A stretch of 64,000 nucleotides of DNA from Alloyangia mangrovi (GCF_002300555.2 NZ_NTHN02000024.1:1-64000); one strand, 5' to 3'; shown: positions 42,449 through 52,899, counted from the stretch's first letter. Notes: a model not told the origin generated them from the sequence alone. Made by a program: numbers and translations.

Positions 42449-45400
42449 ATGTCCCAGTCGCTTACCAAATCGGCCCGTATCACCAAGGGCGGCGCACCCG
42501 AGGGGTTCGACGCCAGGCTCCTTCTTGCCGAGGTCGAACAGACCGGCGGGCCGGTGCTGCACATCGCCCGCGACGACAAGCGCCTTGCTGCGCTGCGCGA
42601 GGCGCTGGCCTTCTTCGATCCCGGCATGCCGGTGGTCACCTTCCCGGGCTGGGACTGCCTGCCTTATGACCGGGTCTCGCCCAATCCCGACATCTCGGCC
42701 ACCCGCATGTCGACGCTTGCGGGGCTGGTGCACGGCATGCCGCAGCGCTTCGTGCTGCTCACCACGCTTTCGGCCGCCATGCAGCGCATCCCCGCGCGCG
42801 AGGTGCTGCGCGAGGCGGCCTTTGCCGCGCGCGTCGGCGACCGGGTGGACGAGGCGGCGCTGCGCAATTTCCTCGTGCGCATGGGCTTTTCCAATGCGCC
42901 CACGGTGCATGAGCCCGGCGATTACGCGATCCGCGGCGGCATCATCGACATCTTCCCGCCGGGCGAGGGCGGGCCGGTGCGGCTCGATCTTTTCGGCGAC
43001 GTGCTAGACGGCGCGCGGCGTTTCGATCCGGTCTCGCAGCGCACCACGGAAAAGCTCGACGTGGTCGAGCTGGCGCCGGTTTCGGAGGTCATTCTCGACG
43101 AGGCGGCGATCACCCGTTTCCGGCAGAACTACCGCATCGAGTTCGGCACCGCGGGCTCGGACGATCCGCTCTATGAGGCGGTGAGCGCGGGGCGCAAGAC
43201 GCAGGGCATGGAACACTGGCTGCCGTTCTTCCACGAAAAGCTGGAAACGCTCTTCGACTACATGCCCGGCGCGCCGGTGCTGATGGATGACCAGATCACC
43301 CCGGCGCGGCTCGCCCGATGGGAGAGCATCGAGGACCAGTACCAGACCCGCCGCCACGCGATGACCCAGAAGGGGCGGCTCGACTCGGTCTACAAACCGG
43401 TGCCGCCGCACCTGCTGTACCTCGACGAGGCGCATTGGGACGCTGCCGTCGCAGATCGCCGGGTGGTGCAATTCTCGCCGCTGCCGCAGGCCAGCGGGCC
43501 GGGCGTGGTGGATGCGGGCGGGCGCATCGGGCGCAGCTTTGCCCCCGAGCGCCAGCAGGAAAGCATCAGCCTTTTCGCCGCCCTCGCCGATCACGTGAAA
43601 AAGCAGATGGCCGAGGGGCCGGTGCTCATCGCCTCTTGGTCCGAGGGCGCGCGCGAGCGCCTCACCGGGCTCATCGAGGACGAGGGGCTGGCCGAGGCGA
43701 TCCCGGTCATGGACGGCACGCGCATCGGCAAGCGCGGGCTGCATCTGGCGGTCTGGGGGCTGGAGCAGGGCTTCGTCGCGCCTTGGGGCGATCCCAAGAG
43801 CGGTCTGAAGCTCACCGTGATCTCCGAACAGGACGTGCTGGGCGACCGGCTGATCCGCGCTCCGAAGAAGCGCCGCAAGGCCGAGAATTTCCTGACCGAG
43901 GCGCAGTCTCTCAGCCCGGGTGACCTGGTGGTGCACGTCGATTTCGGAATTGGCCGCTACCAGGGGCTGGAGGTGATCACCGCCGCCGGCGCGGCGCACG
44001 AATGCCTGCTGCTGGAATATGCCGAGAGCGCGCGGCTCTACCTGCCGGTGGAAAACATCGAGCTTCTGTCGCGCTACGGCCATGACGAGGGGCTGCTCGA
44101 CAAGCTTGGCGGCGGCGCCTGGCAGGCAAAGAAGGCGCGGCTCAAGGAGCGCATCCGCGAGATGGCGGACAAGCTCATCCGCGTGGCGGCCGAGCGCGCG
44201 CTGCGCAAGGCGCCGATCATCGACCCGCCGCCCGGTGCCTGGGAGAGCTTCTGCGCCCGCTTCCCCTATACCGAGACCGACGACCAGATGGGGGCCATCG
44301 AGGACGTGCTGGGCGACATGACCAGCGGCCAGCCGATGGACCGGCTGATCTGTGGCGACGTCGGCTTTGGCAAGACCGAGGTGGCGATGCGCGCCGCCTT
44401 CGTCGCCGCCATGTCCGGCGTGCAGGTGGCGGTGATTGCTCCCACGACGCTGCTTGCCCGCCAGCACTACAAGAGCTTCGCCGAGCGCTTCCGCGGCTTC
44501 CCGATCAACGTCGCGCCCCTTTCGCGTTTCGTCTCTTCGGGCGATGCGGCGAAGACCCGAGACGGCATCTCCAAGGGCTCGGTCGACATCGCGGTCGGCA
44601 CCCACGCGTTGCTGGCCAAGGGTATCCGGTTCAACAATCTCGGGCTGCTGATCATCGACGAGGAACAGCACTTCGGCGTCGGCCACAAGGAGCGGCTGAA
44701 GCAGCTGCGCTCCGACATCCACGTGCTGACGCTGACCGCGACGCCGATCCCGCGCACCTTGCAATTGTCGCTCTCGGGCGTGCGGGACCTGTCGATCATC
44801 GGCACGCCGCCCGTCGACCGGCTGTCGATCCGCACCTATGTCTCGGAGTTCGACGCGATCACCATCCGCGAGGCGCTCCTGCGCGAGCACTACCGTGGCG
44901 GACAAAGTTTCTACGTGGTCCCGCGTCTTTCGGATCTTCCCGAAATAGAGCAGTTCCTGCGCGAACAGGTGCCCGAGGTGTCCTTTGTCGTGGCGCATGG
45001 CCAGATGGCGGCGGGCGAGCTCGATGACCGGATGAACGCCTTCTACGACGGCAAATACGACGTGCTGCTGGCGACCACCATCGTCGAGTCCGGCCTCGAC
45101 ATCCCCACCGCCAACACGATGATCGTGCACCGTGCCGACATGTTCGGCCTTGCCCAGCTCTACCAGATCCGCGGACGGGTCGGGCGCTCCAAGACCCGCG
45201 CCTATGCCTATCTGACCACCAAGCCGCGTACCAAGCTCACCGACACCGCGGAAAAGCGGCTGCGGGTGCTGGGCTCGCTCGACACGCTGGGGGCGGGCTT
45301 CACGCTGGCCTCTCAGGACCTCGACATCCGCGGCGCGGGCAACCTCTTGGGCGAGGAACAGTCGGGCCAGATGCGCGATGTGGGCTACGAGCTTTACCAG

Positions 45401-45943
45401 TCGATGCTGGAAGAGGCGATTGCCAAGATCAAGTCGGGCGAGCTGGAAGGGCTCACCGACGACGACGGGCAATGGGCGCCGCAGATCAACCTCGGCGTGC
45501 CGGTGCTGATTCCCGAGGAGTACGTGCCCGATCTCGACGTGCGGCTCGGCCTCTACCGGCGCCTATCGGAGCTGACCACCAAGGTCGAGCTCGAAGGGTT
45601 CGCCGCCGAGCTGATCGACCGTTTCGGCAAGCTGCCGAAGGAGGTCAACACGCTGATGCTGGTGGTCCGGATCAAGGCGATGTGCAAGCACGCCGGGATC
45701 GCCAAGCTCGACGGCGGGCCGAAGGGTGCGACGGTGCAGTTTCACAACGACAAGTTCGCCAAGCCCGAGGGTCTGGTGGAATTCATCCAGGCGCAGAATG
45801 GGCTGGCGAAAATCAAGGACAACAAGATCATCGTCCGCCGCGACTGGAAGAGCGACGCCGACAAGATCAAAGGTGCCTTCGCCATCGCCCGCGACCTCGC
45901 CGAGAAGGCCGGGGCGATCAAGGTCCGCAAGGACAAGGGCTGA
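42449..45943 (+). CDS. mfd: Transcription-repair coupling factor Mfd
   Basis: 1164 residues from ATG 42449 (a TTG nine bases upstream is an alternative). N-terminal UvrB-like domains, then the RNA-polymerase-interacting domain with VHVDFGIGRYQGLE. Helicase motifs: Walker A CGDVGFGKTEVA, Walker B IIDEEQHFGVGHKE, motif III LTATPIPRTL and motif VI YQIRGRVGRS. The C-terminal TRCF domain has NLGVPVLIPEEYVPD. It removes stalled RNA polymerase and recruits UvrA. Normal length for alphaproteobacteria; it follows the membrane-protein gene by 30 bases. Confidence 0.96.
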   Translation: MSQSLTKSARITKGGAPEGFDARLLLAEVEQTGGPVLHIARDDKRLAALREALAFFDPGMPVVTFPGWDCLPYDRVSPNPDISATRMSTLAGLVHGMPQRFVLLTTLSAAMQRIPAREVLREAAFAARVGDRVDEAALRNFLVRMGFSNAPTVHEPGDYAIRGGIIDIFPPGEGGPVRLDLFGDVLDGARRFDPVSQRTTEKLDVVELAPVSEVILDEAAITRFRQNYRIEFGTAGSDDPLYEAVSAGRKTQGMEHWLPFFHEKLETLFDYMPGAPVLMDDQITPARLARWESIEDQYQTRRHAMTQKGRLDSVYKPVPPHLLYLDEAHWDAAVADRRVVQFSPLPQASGPGVVDAGGRIGRSFAPERQQESISLFAALADHVKKQMAEGPVLIASWSEGARERLTGLIEDEGLAEAIPVMDGTRIGKRGLHLAVWGLEQGFVAPWGDPKSGLKLTVISEQDVLGDRLIRAPKKRRKAENFLTEAQSLSPGDLVVHVDFGIGRYQGLEVITAAGAAHECLLLEYAESARLYLPVENIELLSRYGHDEGLLDKLGGGAWQAKKARLKERIREMADKLIRVAAERALRKAPIIDPPPGAWESFCARFPYTETDDQMGAIEDVLGDMTSGQPMDRLICGDVGFGKTEVAMRAAFVAAMSGVQVAVIAPTTLLARQHYKSFAERFRGFPINVAPLSRFVSSGDAAKTRDGISKGSVDIAVGTHALLAKGIRFNNLGLLIIDEEQHFGVGHKERLKQLRSDIHVLTLTATPIPRTLQLSLSGVRDLSIIGTPPVDRLSIRTYVSEFDAITIREALLREHYRGGQSFYVVPRLSDLPEIEQFLREQVPEVSFVVAHGQMAAGELDDRMNAFYDGKYDVLLATTIVESGLDIPTANTMIVHRADMFGLAQLYQIRGRVGRSKTRAYAYLTTKPRTKLTDTAEKRLRVLGSLDTLGAGFTLASQDLDIRGAGNLLGEEQSGQMRDVGYELYQSMLEEAIAKIKSGELEGLTDDDGQWAPQINLGVPVLIPEEYVPDLDVRLGLYRRLSELTTKVELEGFAAELIDRFGKLPKEVNTLMLVVRIKAMCKHAGIAKLDGGPKGATVQFHNDKFAKPEGLVEFIQAQNGLAKIKDNKIIVRRDWKSDADKIKGAFAIARDLAEKAGAIKVRKDKG

Positions 45944-45988
45944 CCCCAGTTGGGAGAGGGCGCCGGAAGGCTGCCTCTCCCTGCTGTC

Positions 45989-47948
45989 TCAGAGGGTCTC
46001 GATCGTCGACAGAAGCTCGGCTTCCGAGATCGGCTTCGACAGTCGCGGCACGCCGGTGCGCACCTCGCCATCGTAGCCCGAGATGATCACCACTGGCACG
46101 CCTTTGGCGAGCAGGTGGTCAAGCAGCGGCGTGGATTTCTCGCCGCCGAGGTTCTCGTCGAGCAGAACGAGGTCGGGCAGGCTCTCAGCGGTGCCGGAGA
46201 GCCCGGCGGCGACCGAGGCGAACTGGCCGAAGATGGCATAGCCCGCATGTTCCATCATTCCCACAAGGTCCATCGCGATGATCGGCTCGTCCTCGACGAT
46301 CATCACCGCGCGGCGCTCCCGGACGGCGCCCGGATCACCGCTCTCCGGCTGCGGCTCTGCGGCCTGCGCCGACCAGGCACCGCGGGGCAGGGTGATCTCG
46401 TAGCGCAGGTGGCCCGGGCCGATCGTCCGCTCGATCCGCCCGCCGAAATGGTCCTGCGCGATGCGCGTCAGCAGCTGCGTGCCGAAGCCGCCACCCTGCG
46501 AGACCATCTCGGGGGCGCTCTCCCCCGGGAAGTTCTCGTCCCAGTGCAGCGACAGGACCCCCTCGGTCCCGAGAACCCAGCGCAGCCGTAGCGTGCCTTC
46601 GGTTGTGCGCAGCGCGCCGTGTTTCATCGCATTGGTGGTCAGCTCGTGGACGAGCATGGCGATCATCTGCGCGTCGTTTGGATCGAGCGGCACGCAGGGG
46701 CCGTCGAGGGTGACCCGGTCGTGGATGTCGGCGCCGTAGGGAGAGAACTCCTCGTCGACCACCTCGCGCAGCCGCACGTCCCCCCCACTTCTTGCGCGAC
46801 AGCAGCCCGTGGGTTCGGGAAAGCGATGTGATCCGCTCGTCCAGCTTCTCGCGGAACTCGGCGACCGTATCGGCCCGGATCAGCCGCGCGGTGGACCGCA
46901 GGATCGCCAGCATGTTGCGGGCGCGGTGGTCGATCTCCTGTGCCATGACCGCCTCGCGGGCGAGGGTCTTCTCACGCGAGACCCAACCCATGACGATATC
47001 CAGCACCCGCTCGACCAGCGACACGTCGAGCGCGCTGTAGGCGCGGGGCCGGGTCCAATGCAGGAGCAACGCCTGCTCCAGCCGCCCGCCGGTGATCCAG
47101 GGTACGAAGATCGCGTTGGAAATGCGCCGGGCCTCGAGATAGGCGCGGCACTGCGGATCGAGCTCCGGGTCGCGCCGGGTCAGGAAGAGTGTCTTGCCAT
47201 GGCGCAGTTCTGCCTCTGCGGCAGCGCTGATCCAGGGCGGGCTGGAGGCGTCGGGAAGACGCGCTTGCGGGGCGGCCCAGGACTGGGCGACGTCGAACCC
47301 CGCGCCGGGCTTGCCGGGGATGGCAAGGCGCACCCCCGCGGCAGAGAGGTGCACGCCGAGCCGCTCGACCGCGATCCTCAGCCCCTCCTGCGCCGAGCCA
47401 GCGCTACGCAGCGCCTCGTTGAGCTTGAGTAGAAACTCGGCGTTGCGCCGCTGGATGACGTTGTCGGTGGTCTCGCTGCCGGTGTTCCAGACGCCGACGA
47501 TATTGCCCTGCTCGCCGCGTAGCGGGGTGAAACTGTAGCTCCAGTAGGTTTCTTCCTCGAAGCCATAGCGCTGCATCGGCAGCATGTGGTCCTGCAGGAA
47601 GAGCCCCTTGCCAGAGCGGATCACCTCGGAGAACTGGGGCTCGATGATCGACCAGATGTCGCTCCAGACCTCCTTGGCCGGGGCGCCGAGCGCCGTTGGG
47701 TGGCGCGGGCCGGGGATGGGGGCCCAGGCGTCATTGTAGAGCAGGCGCAGCTCTGAGCCCCAGTAGATTGCCGTTGGGAAGGCGGAGTTCAGGCAGATCG
47801 CGAGGGCCGAGCGCAGCGATTGTGGCCACTCCTCGGAGGGGCCGAAGGAATGCTCGCTCCAATCCGTATTGCGGATCAGACTGGCCATCTCGCCGTCCCC
47901 GGCAAGAAAATCCATGGGCCCGAAGACCGGGCTCTGTTGACGAAGCAT
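45989..47948 (-). pseudogene. HWE-family sensor histidine kinase with response-regulator domain (frameshifted as read)
   Basis: ATG 47948 has a GGAAGG site. PAS-like N terminus (FGPSEEWPQSLRSALAICLNSAFPTAIYWG) and GAF-like middle; then the HWE H-box QEIDHRARNMLAIL. The frame breaks at seven C (46780-46786); six give LLSRKKWGDVRLREVVDEEF. The N-box HELTTNAMKHGALR and the W-x-E signature LHWDENFPGE follow. A C-terminal receiver domain (VMIVEDEPIIAMD, phospho-Asp in LVLLDENLGGE, KPIS) makes it a hybrid kinase. No membrane segment is visible, so it is cytosolic. Such kinases often feed stress or light responses. Probably intact in the organism. Confidence 0.85.
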
Positions 47949-48115
47949 GCGCGCCTTCCAGCAAGAGGATGAAGCACGAGGATAGCACTGAATGTCGATG
48001 TGACGACTAGGCGAAAGTGTAGTTCCGAAAATATCTTAGGGTTGTTTGCACTTTTGCCGACGCGCTGATGCGGACGTGACGGGACCAGGCCGCTTGGGCG
48101 CGGCTTCATGTGGAA

Positions 48116-48143
48116 GGGCCCCGCCGCATCCGCGGCGGGGCCC
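48116..48143 (-). terminator. Hairpin after brnQ
   Basis: Perfect 12-base arms GGGCCCCGCCGC/GCGGCGGGGCCC with loop ATCC, downstream of brnQ (ends 48172). No strong U-tract, so efficiency is uncertain. Confidence 0.55.
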
Positions 48144-48171
48144 AGAGATCAGTCGCCTTCGTGGCGCGGCT

Positions 48172-49540
48172 TTACTCCGCGGGCAACCCCTTTGCCTCGG
48201 CACATCCCGTGTTGGGCTGCCCCGAGAGCTTCCAGAGCAGCCCACCGACCAGCCCGCCTGCCAGGGTCGGCAGCAGCCAGGCGAAGCCCGCGGAGGACAG
48301 CGGGATGGTGTCGTGCATCTGCCGGAGCGCTTGCGGCATGGTGCCGCCCATCTTGCCGGCAAGGCTCGCGACAAGGTCATAGACCCCCATCACGATCGCC
48401 AGGATTGTCGCCCCCTTCCAGACGCCGTCATTCAGCCAGGCGCGCGGCAGCAGCCCGAGGATCACGATCGCGATGCCCACCGGGTAGAGCAGCAGGAAGA
48501 TCGGCTCGGCCAGCGCGACGATGTAGTCGACGCCGCCAAAGGCCTGCACCAGCGAGGTGAGCGAGACCGCGAGCACGCCTGCCTTGTAGCTGACCCGGCC
48601 CCGGGACCACTTCTGAATGTATTCGCCCAGCACCGCCGTCGCCCCGACCGCCGTGGTCAGGCAGGCGAGCAGCACCGCGACGGCCAGCGTGTTGGCACCG
48701 ACCTTGCCGGCGAGCTGCCCGACGAGTGCGGTCAGCAGCCCTGCCTGGGGCACGTCCGAGCCGAGCACGCCGCTGCCGGTGGCGCCGAGGTACTCCAGTC
48801 CGCCGTAGACGAAAAAGAGCCCGAGGAATGTGACCAGGGCCATGCCCCAGAGCGCGCCCGTGTATCGCGGGCCGGGGGTGTAGCCGCGATCGCGGAAGGC
48901 CTCGATGAAGATGATGCCGAACATGATGCCGCCGAAGACGTCGCCGGTCTGGTAGCCGGTCAGCAGCCCGAGCCGGAAGGGCGCAGCCTCGCCGGTGTCG
49001 GCAGGAACGCCGAGCGGCGAGAGGACCGACCAGATCACGATGATCCCCAGGAGCCCCAGCAGCAGCGGCGTCAGCACCCGGCCGATGCGATCGATCACCC
49101 GCGAGCGGTCAAGGGCGAAATAGGTCGAGACCACGAAAAAAGAGCGGCACGAAGACCCAGATGCCGAGCTTGGGCTCTAGGGCCGGGGCAAGCGTGCGGA
49201 AGCCGGTCTCGAAGGCGACGCTGGCGGTGCGCGGTACGGCGATCAACCAGGCGAGGCCGAGCATGGTGACAAAGAGCAGCGCCGAGCCGAACCAGGGCGC
49301 GATGGGGGCGCAGAGCCGCTCGACGGTGCCGCCGCGCAGCCCGAGCGCGACCACAGAGAGCACCGGCAGGACCATGCCGGTGATCAGCAGGCCGGTCAGC
49401 GCCGCGCTCCAGCCGTCACCCGCAAGGAAGCCGATCTGCGGCGGGAAGATCAGGTTGCCCGCCCCGAAGAAGACGGCGAACATCGCCAGCCCCACGATCA
49501 CGGAATCCCGTATCACCCGTTGTTGTCCGGCCTGCGCCAT
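48172..49540 (-). pseudogene. brnQ: Branched-chain amino acid transporter BrnQ/LivCS (frameshifted as read)
   Basis: ATG 49540 has GGAAGAAG upstream (an earlier ATG at 49555 lacks a site). The N-terminal half (VGLAMFAVFFGAGNLIFPPQIGFLAG) is the BrnQ signature. The frame breaks at six A (49136-49141); five would give FVPLFFVVSTYFALDRSRV and continue into the second half. About 455 residues with twelve membrane helices, matching a sodium-coupled Leu/Ile/Val symporter (LivCS family). It is transcribed alone. Probably intact in the organism. Confidence 0.88.
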
Positions 49541-49936
49541 TGCGACTTCTTCCATTCGTTTTGAGTTCTGGATGGGCACCCGGCGCGGCCCGAACGGCGG
49601 CACCTGAACTGGAAAAAACAGCGGCCCGCGATGTTGTCCCAATAGACGTTCGGCCGGGGGACCGGCACTCTTGGCGTCAGGCGGAAACGGTTGGGGCCTG
49701 CAGGCGGGTCCTCGGCCGGGCCGGGAACGGGCTGCGTGGGCGCCGCTATAGAGAAGCGGGCGATCAAAGGGAACCCCGGCGGGGCGCGGGCATGTGCGAC
49801 CTAACGTCCCTCCGCCAGAGCGCAGGCTGCCTGCGGCCAAGCGCCAGTATCTTCGCATCGGGGGTGTCCCATGCGGGCTTGTCAGCGGGGGCTGGATGGA
49901 GGTATTTATAAGTCTATACAAATAGAGAGGGGGATC
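49541..49936. other. 396-base intergenic region between brnQ and hutF
   Basis: No coding frame here looks real. It holds the promoter regions of both divergent genes. The plus-strand end is distinctly AT-rich (49901-49925) in front of hutF and carries a half-site-like TTGTATAGAC on the minus strand. No terminator or repeat is visible. Confidence 0.6.
49907..49921 (-). promoter_or_regulatory. Possible HutC operator upstream of hutF
   Basis: On the minus strand TTGTATAGACTTATA; the left half resembles the TTGTATA arm of GntR/HutC operators, but the right half is degenerate. It lies 15 bases before hutF, overlapping the expected promoter. Confidence 0.3.
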
Positions 49937-51301
49937 ATGACTTCACAGGTTTTCGCCGGACAGGCGCTGCTGCCGGAGGGTTGGGCGCGGGACGTGGTGA
50001 TCGGCTTTGATGCGGCCGGGACCATCGCGCGGGTCGAGACCGGTGCCGAGCAGGCGCCGGGGATGGAGCGCGTCGAGATCATGGTGCCGGCGCTGAGCAA
50101 CCTGCACTCGCACGCCTTCCAGCGCGCCATGGCGGGTCTCGCCGAGGTCGCGGGCCCCAGCGCCGACAGCTTCTGGACCTGGCGCGACCGCATGTACCGC
50201 TGCGTCGGGAGCATGACGCCGGACGACATCGAGACCGTGGCGCTCTATTTGCAGATCGAGTTGCTGAAAGGCGGCTTCGGGCATCTCGTCGAGTTCCACT
50301 ACCAGCACCACAGCGGCACTGGCGTGCCCTACGCCAACCCCGCCGAGACCTCGCTGCGCCAGTTCGAGGCGGCGCGGCAGAGCGGTATCGGCCTCACCCA
50401 GCTGCCGGTCTTCTACGCGCAGTCCGACTTCGGCGGCCTGCCGCCGGTCGCGGGCCAGCGCCCCTTCCTGCATGACGTCGACGGCTACCTGCGCCTGATG
50501 GAGACGGTACGCGCCCGCGCTGCCGAAGATGGGCAGCTTGCCGGTTGCGCCATCCACTCGCTGCGCGCCGCCACGCCCGAGCAGATGCGCGCGATCCTTG
50601 CAGAGCTGCCCGAAGAGGCTCCCATACACATCCACGTCGCCGAGCAGATGCGCGAGGTCGAGGCCTCCATCGCATGGTCCGGGCGCCGCCCGGTCGAATG
50701 GCTGCTGGACGAGATGCCGGTGGACGCGCGCTGGTGTCTCATCCACGCGACCCACCTGACGGACAGCGAAGTCACCCGCATGGCGCAAAGCGGCGCGGTT
50801 GCGGGGCTCTGCCCGGCGACCGAGGCCAACCTTGGCGACGGCATCTTCGAGGCCCGCGATTTCCTCGCCCAGGGCGGGCGCTTCGGCGTCGGCACCGACA
50901 GCCACGTGGCGACCTCGGTGGCCGAGGAGCTGCGGCTACTGGAATACAGCCAACGCCTGCGCGACCGCGCCCGCAACTGCCTCGCGGCGGGCGAAGGCAG
51001 CTCGACCGGGCGCCGCCTGCTGGGCGGTGCGCTGGCGGGTGGGCACCAGGCGGCGGGGATCGCCAAGGCGGGCCTGCAGGTCGGTGCCGCGGCAAGCTGG
51101 CTGGTGATGGACCATGAGCATCCGTTCGTCGGTACCGCCAGCGGAGATACCTTGATCGACCGTTGGATCTTTGCCCTCGGCGATCAGGCCATCCGGGATG
51201 TGATTGTGCGCGGCAAGAAGGTCATCGAGAACCGGCGCCACGCCCTCGACGAGGAGATCGCACCGCGCTTTGCCGAGGTGCTTCGGAAAATCCAGGCATG
51301 A
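49937..51301 (+). CDS. hutF: Formimidoylglutamate deiminase
   Basis: 454 residues from ATG 49937 (AGAGAGGGGG site). Amidohydrolase family: zinc motif HSHAFQRAMAGL (in ALSNLHSHAFQRAM), FHYQHHSG, HIHVAEQMREVE with its metal His, LIHATHLTDSEV and the catalytic Asp in GTDSHVATSVAEELRLLEY. HutF deiminates N-formimino-L-glutamate to N-formyl-glutamate and ammonia, one branch of histidine degradation. It overlaps hutD by ATGA. HutH, HutU, HutI and HutG are not in the window, so the rest of the pathway must lie elsewhere. Confidence 0.93.
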   Translation: MTSQVFAGQALLPEGWARDVVIGFDAAGTIARVETGAEQAPGMERVEIMVPALSNLHSHAFQRAMAGLAEVAGPSADSFWTWRDRMYRCVGSMTPDDIETVALYLQIELLKGGFGHLVEFHYQHHSGTGVPYANPAETSLRQFEAARQSGIGLTQLPVFYAQSDFGGLPPVAGQRPFLHDVDGYLRLMETVRARAAEDGQLAGCAIHSLRAATPEQMRAILAELPEEAPIHIHVAEQMREVEASIAWSGRRPVEWLLDEMPVDARWCLIHATHLTDSEVTRMAQSGAVAGLCPATEANLGDGIFEARDFLAQGGRFGVGTDSHVATSVAEELRLLEYSQRLRDRARNCLAAGEGSSTGRRLLGGALAGGHQAAGIAKAGLQVGAAASWLVMDHEHPFVGTASGDTLIDRWIFALGDQAIRDVIVRGKKVIENRRHALDEEIAPRFAEVLRKIQA

Positions 51302-51852
51302 ACCTCTTTGCGGAAGTCCACCGAGCGGCAGCGCGCCGTTTCACCCCGTGGAAGAATGGCGGCGGCGAGACGGCGGAGATCCTCTGCGTGCCGGAGGCCG
51401 CGGGCTTCGATGCCTTCGACTGGCGGATCAGCACGGCCAAGGTCGCGCAATCTGGCCCCTTCTCGAACTTTCCCGGGGTGATGCGGAACCTGACGGTGAT
51501 CGAAGGCGGGCCGATGCGCCTGAGTTTCCCGAACGGAACCATACACGAGTTGGGAGCGCAAGCCGCTCCCTTTGCCTTCAGCGGCGAGGTGGGTTGCGGC
51601 TGCGATCTGCTGGGACCGGAGCTGCTAGACCTCAACGTCATGGTGCGCCCGCCTTACCGTGCCGAGGTCGTTCGCGGCGCGCCGCGTCGGGGGAGCGGTA
51701 TGGGGCTGACCTGTCTCGTCTTCGCGCTCGGGGAGTTGGCGGAGGTCGGCCTTGCGCGCCATGACCTCGCCGTGCTGGCTGACGGGGCAGAGGTCGCCGC
51801 ATTGGCTCCTCACCCAGAGCATCTCATCACCATCGAGATCAGCGCGGGCTGA
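51298..51852 (+). CDS. hutD: HutD family protein
   Basis: 184 residues, ATG 51298 overlapping hutF. HutD is a cupin-like family linked with histidine utilisation; the pattern RFTPWKNGGGETAEIL, DWRISTAKVAQSGPFSNFPGV and LTVIEGGPMRLSF is conserved. Its role in Pseudomonas is to limit hut expression or to bind an intermediate. Closely coupled to hutF. It is followed by a convergent LysR gene 12 bases away with no terminator. Confidence 0.87.
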   Translation: MNLFAEVHRAAARRFTPWKNGGGETAEILCVPEAAGFDAFDWRISTAKVAQSGPFSNFPGVMRNLTVIEGGPMRLSFPNGTIHELGAQAAPFAFSGEVGCGCDLLGPELLDLNVMVRPPYRAEVVRGAPRRGSGMGLTCLVFALGELAEVGLARHDLAVLADGAEVAALAPHPEHLITIEISAG

Positions 51853-51864
51853 GCCCTCGGAGCC

Positions 51865-52806
51865 TCAGGCGAGCCTGTCGCGCAGGCTCTCCACCATCAG
51901 CTTCGTCGCCGGGTGGCGCTCCCAGTTCGGGCGTAGGGCAATCTGGAACCGGGCCTTGTAGGAAAACAGGTCCGGCCGGATCACCCGCAGCCGCACCGTG
52001 TGCGACAGGCTTTGCGCCATGTGGTCGGGCAGGTAGCCGAGATAGCGCGCCGAGAGGATCAGATGCGCCTCGGCCTCCATGTCGACCACCGTGGCGTGCG
52101 GCGCGGTGATCGCGAAGATGCGCGTGTCGCGCGAGCCCCAGTAGCCGCGCGAAATGATGCGGTGATCGCGGATGGTCTCGATGCCGATCTCGGCGTCGGG
52201 CACATCAAAGAGCGGATGACCCTCGGCGCAGTAGAAATTGTGCTGCTCCTCGAAGAGATCGATGTAGTCGAGCCCCAGCGCCACCTTGGGGAAGCTGCCC
52301 ACCACCATGTCGACCCGGCGCGCGAGCACCTCGCTCAAGAGCTCGGAGGGGTTCAGCGTGACCAGCTTGAGATGCACCTCAGGGGCTCGGTCGGCGAAAT
52401 CGGCGATGGCCCCCGACACGCCGTTGTTCGGGTAGGAGATCATGTTGTCGACCAGCCCGAGCGTGAAGTTGCGCGGCATCCGCGAGCCGAGCGCCATGGT
52501 GCGTTGCCCGAACTGGTCGAGCGCCGAGACCAGCCGCTCGCATTCCTGGTAGAACTGCTCGCCTGCCTCGGTGAGGGCAAAGCCGGTGCGGCCGCGGCGG
52601 CAGAGGCGCACGCCGAAGCGCTTCTCGAGCGAGGAGATTTTCTCGGAGACGGTGGAGAGCGCCAGATTCAGCTCGCCTTGCGCGGCGGTCATGCCGCCGG
52701 CCTCAACCACGGTCATGAAGATCCGGATCAGCCGGATGTCGATGCTCTCGACGGAGAAGTTGACGCGCCGCCCGAGCGCGGCATTCGGGGTCTCGCGTTT
52801 CACCAT
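51865..52806 (-). CDS. LysR family transcriptional regulator
   Basis: 313 residues. The N-terminal winged HTH (IDIRLIRIFMTVVEAGGMTAAQGELNLALSTVSEKISSLEKRFG) is followed by a substrate-binding domain. The gene lies at the downstream end of the leftward importer-oxidase operon (61667-52900) with an 80-base gap and a hairpin in between, so it may be co-transcribed or have its own promoter. LysR proteins commonly control a divergent gene, but none is adjacent; the amine operon or the ureohydrolase gene are likely targets (inference). Confidence 0.87.
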   Translation of the reverse strand: MVKRETPNAALGRRVNFSVESIDIRLIRIFMTVVEAGGMTAAQGELNLALSTVSEKISSLEKRFGVRLCRRGRTGFALTEAGEQFYQECERLVSALDQFGQRTMALGSRMPRNFTLGLVDNMISYPNNGVSGAIADFADRAPEVHLKLVTLNPSELLSEVLARRVDMVVGSFPKVALGLDYIDLFEEQHNFYCAEGHPLFDVPDAEIGIETIRDHRIISRGYWGSRDTRIFAITAPHATVVDMEAEAHLILSARYLGYLPDHMAQSLSHTVRLRVIRPDLFSYKARFQIALRPNWERHPATKLMVESLRDRLA

Positions 52807-52860
52807 GGGTCCGGCCTTGGATTGGGTTGGGCGATTTTGGCGCTTTCCCGGGGAAAGGCC

Positions 52861-52896
52861 AAGGGGTGACGGGCCGGCAGTCGCGGCCCGTCCCTT
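52861..52896 (-). terminator. Hairpin between the amidohydrolase and LysR genes
   Basis: Eight-base arms ACGGGCCG/CGGCCCGT (52869-52876 and 52884-52891) flanked by AAGGGG and CCCTTT. It lies just after the amidohydrolase stop and may separate its operon from the LysR gene. Confidence 0.5.
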
Positions 52897-52899
52897 TGA

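Noticed and set aside
43004-45472. Long minus-strand open frame inside mfd
   Set aside because: It is the antisense shadow of mfd; the plus-strand protein has all Mfd motifs and an intact 1164-residue frame.
48046-49269. Plus-strand open frame covering brnQ
   Set aside because: Low-complexity Arg/His/Asp/Gln-rich shadow of the transporter gene on the other strand.
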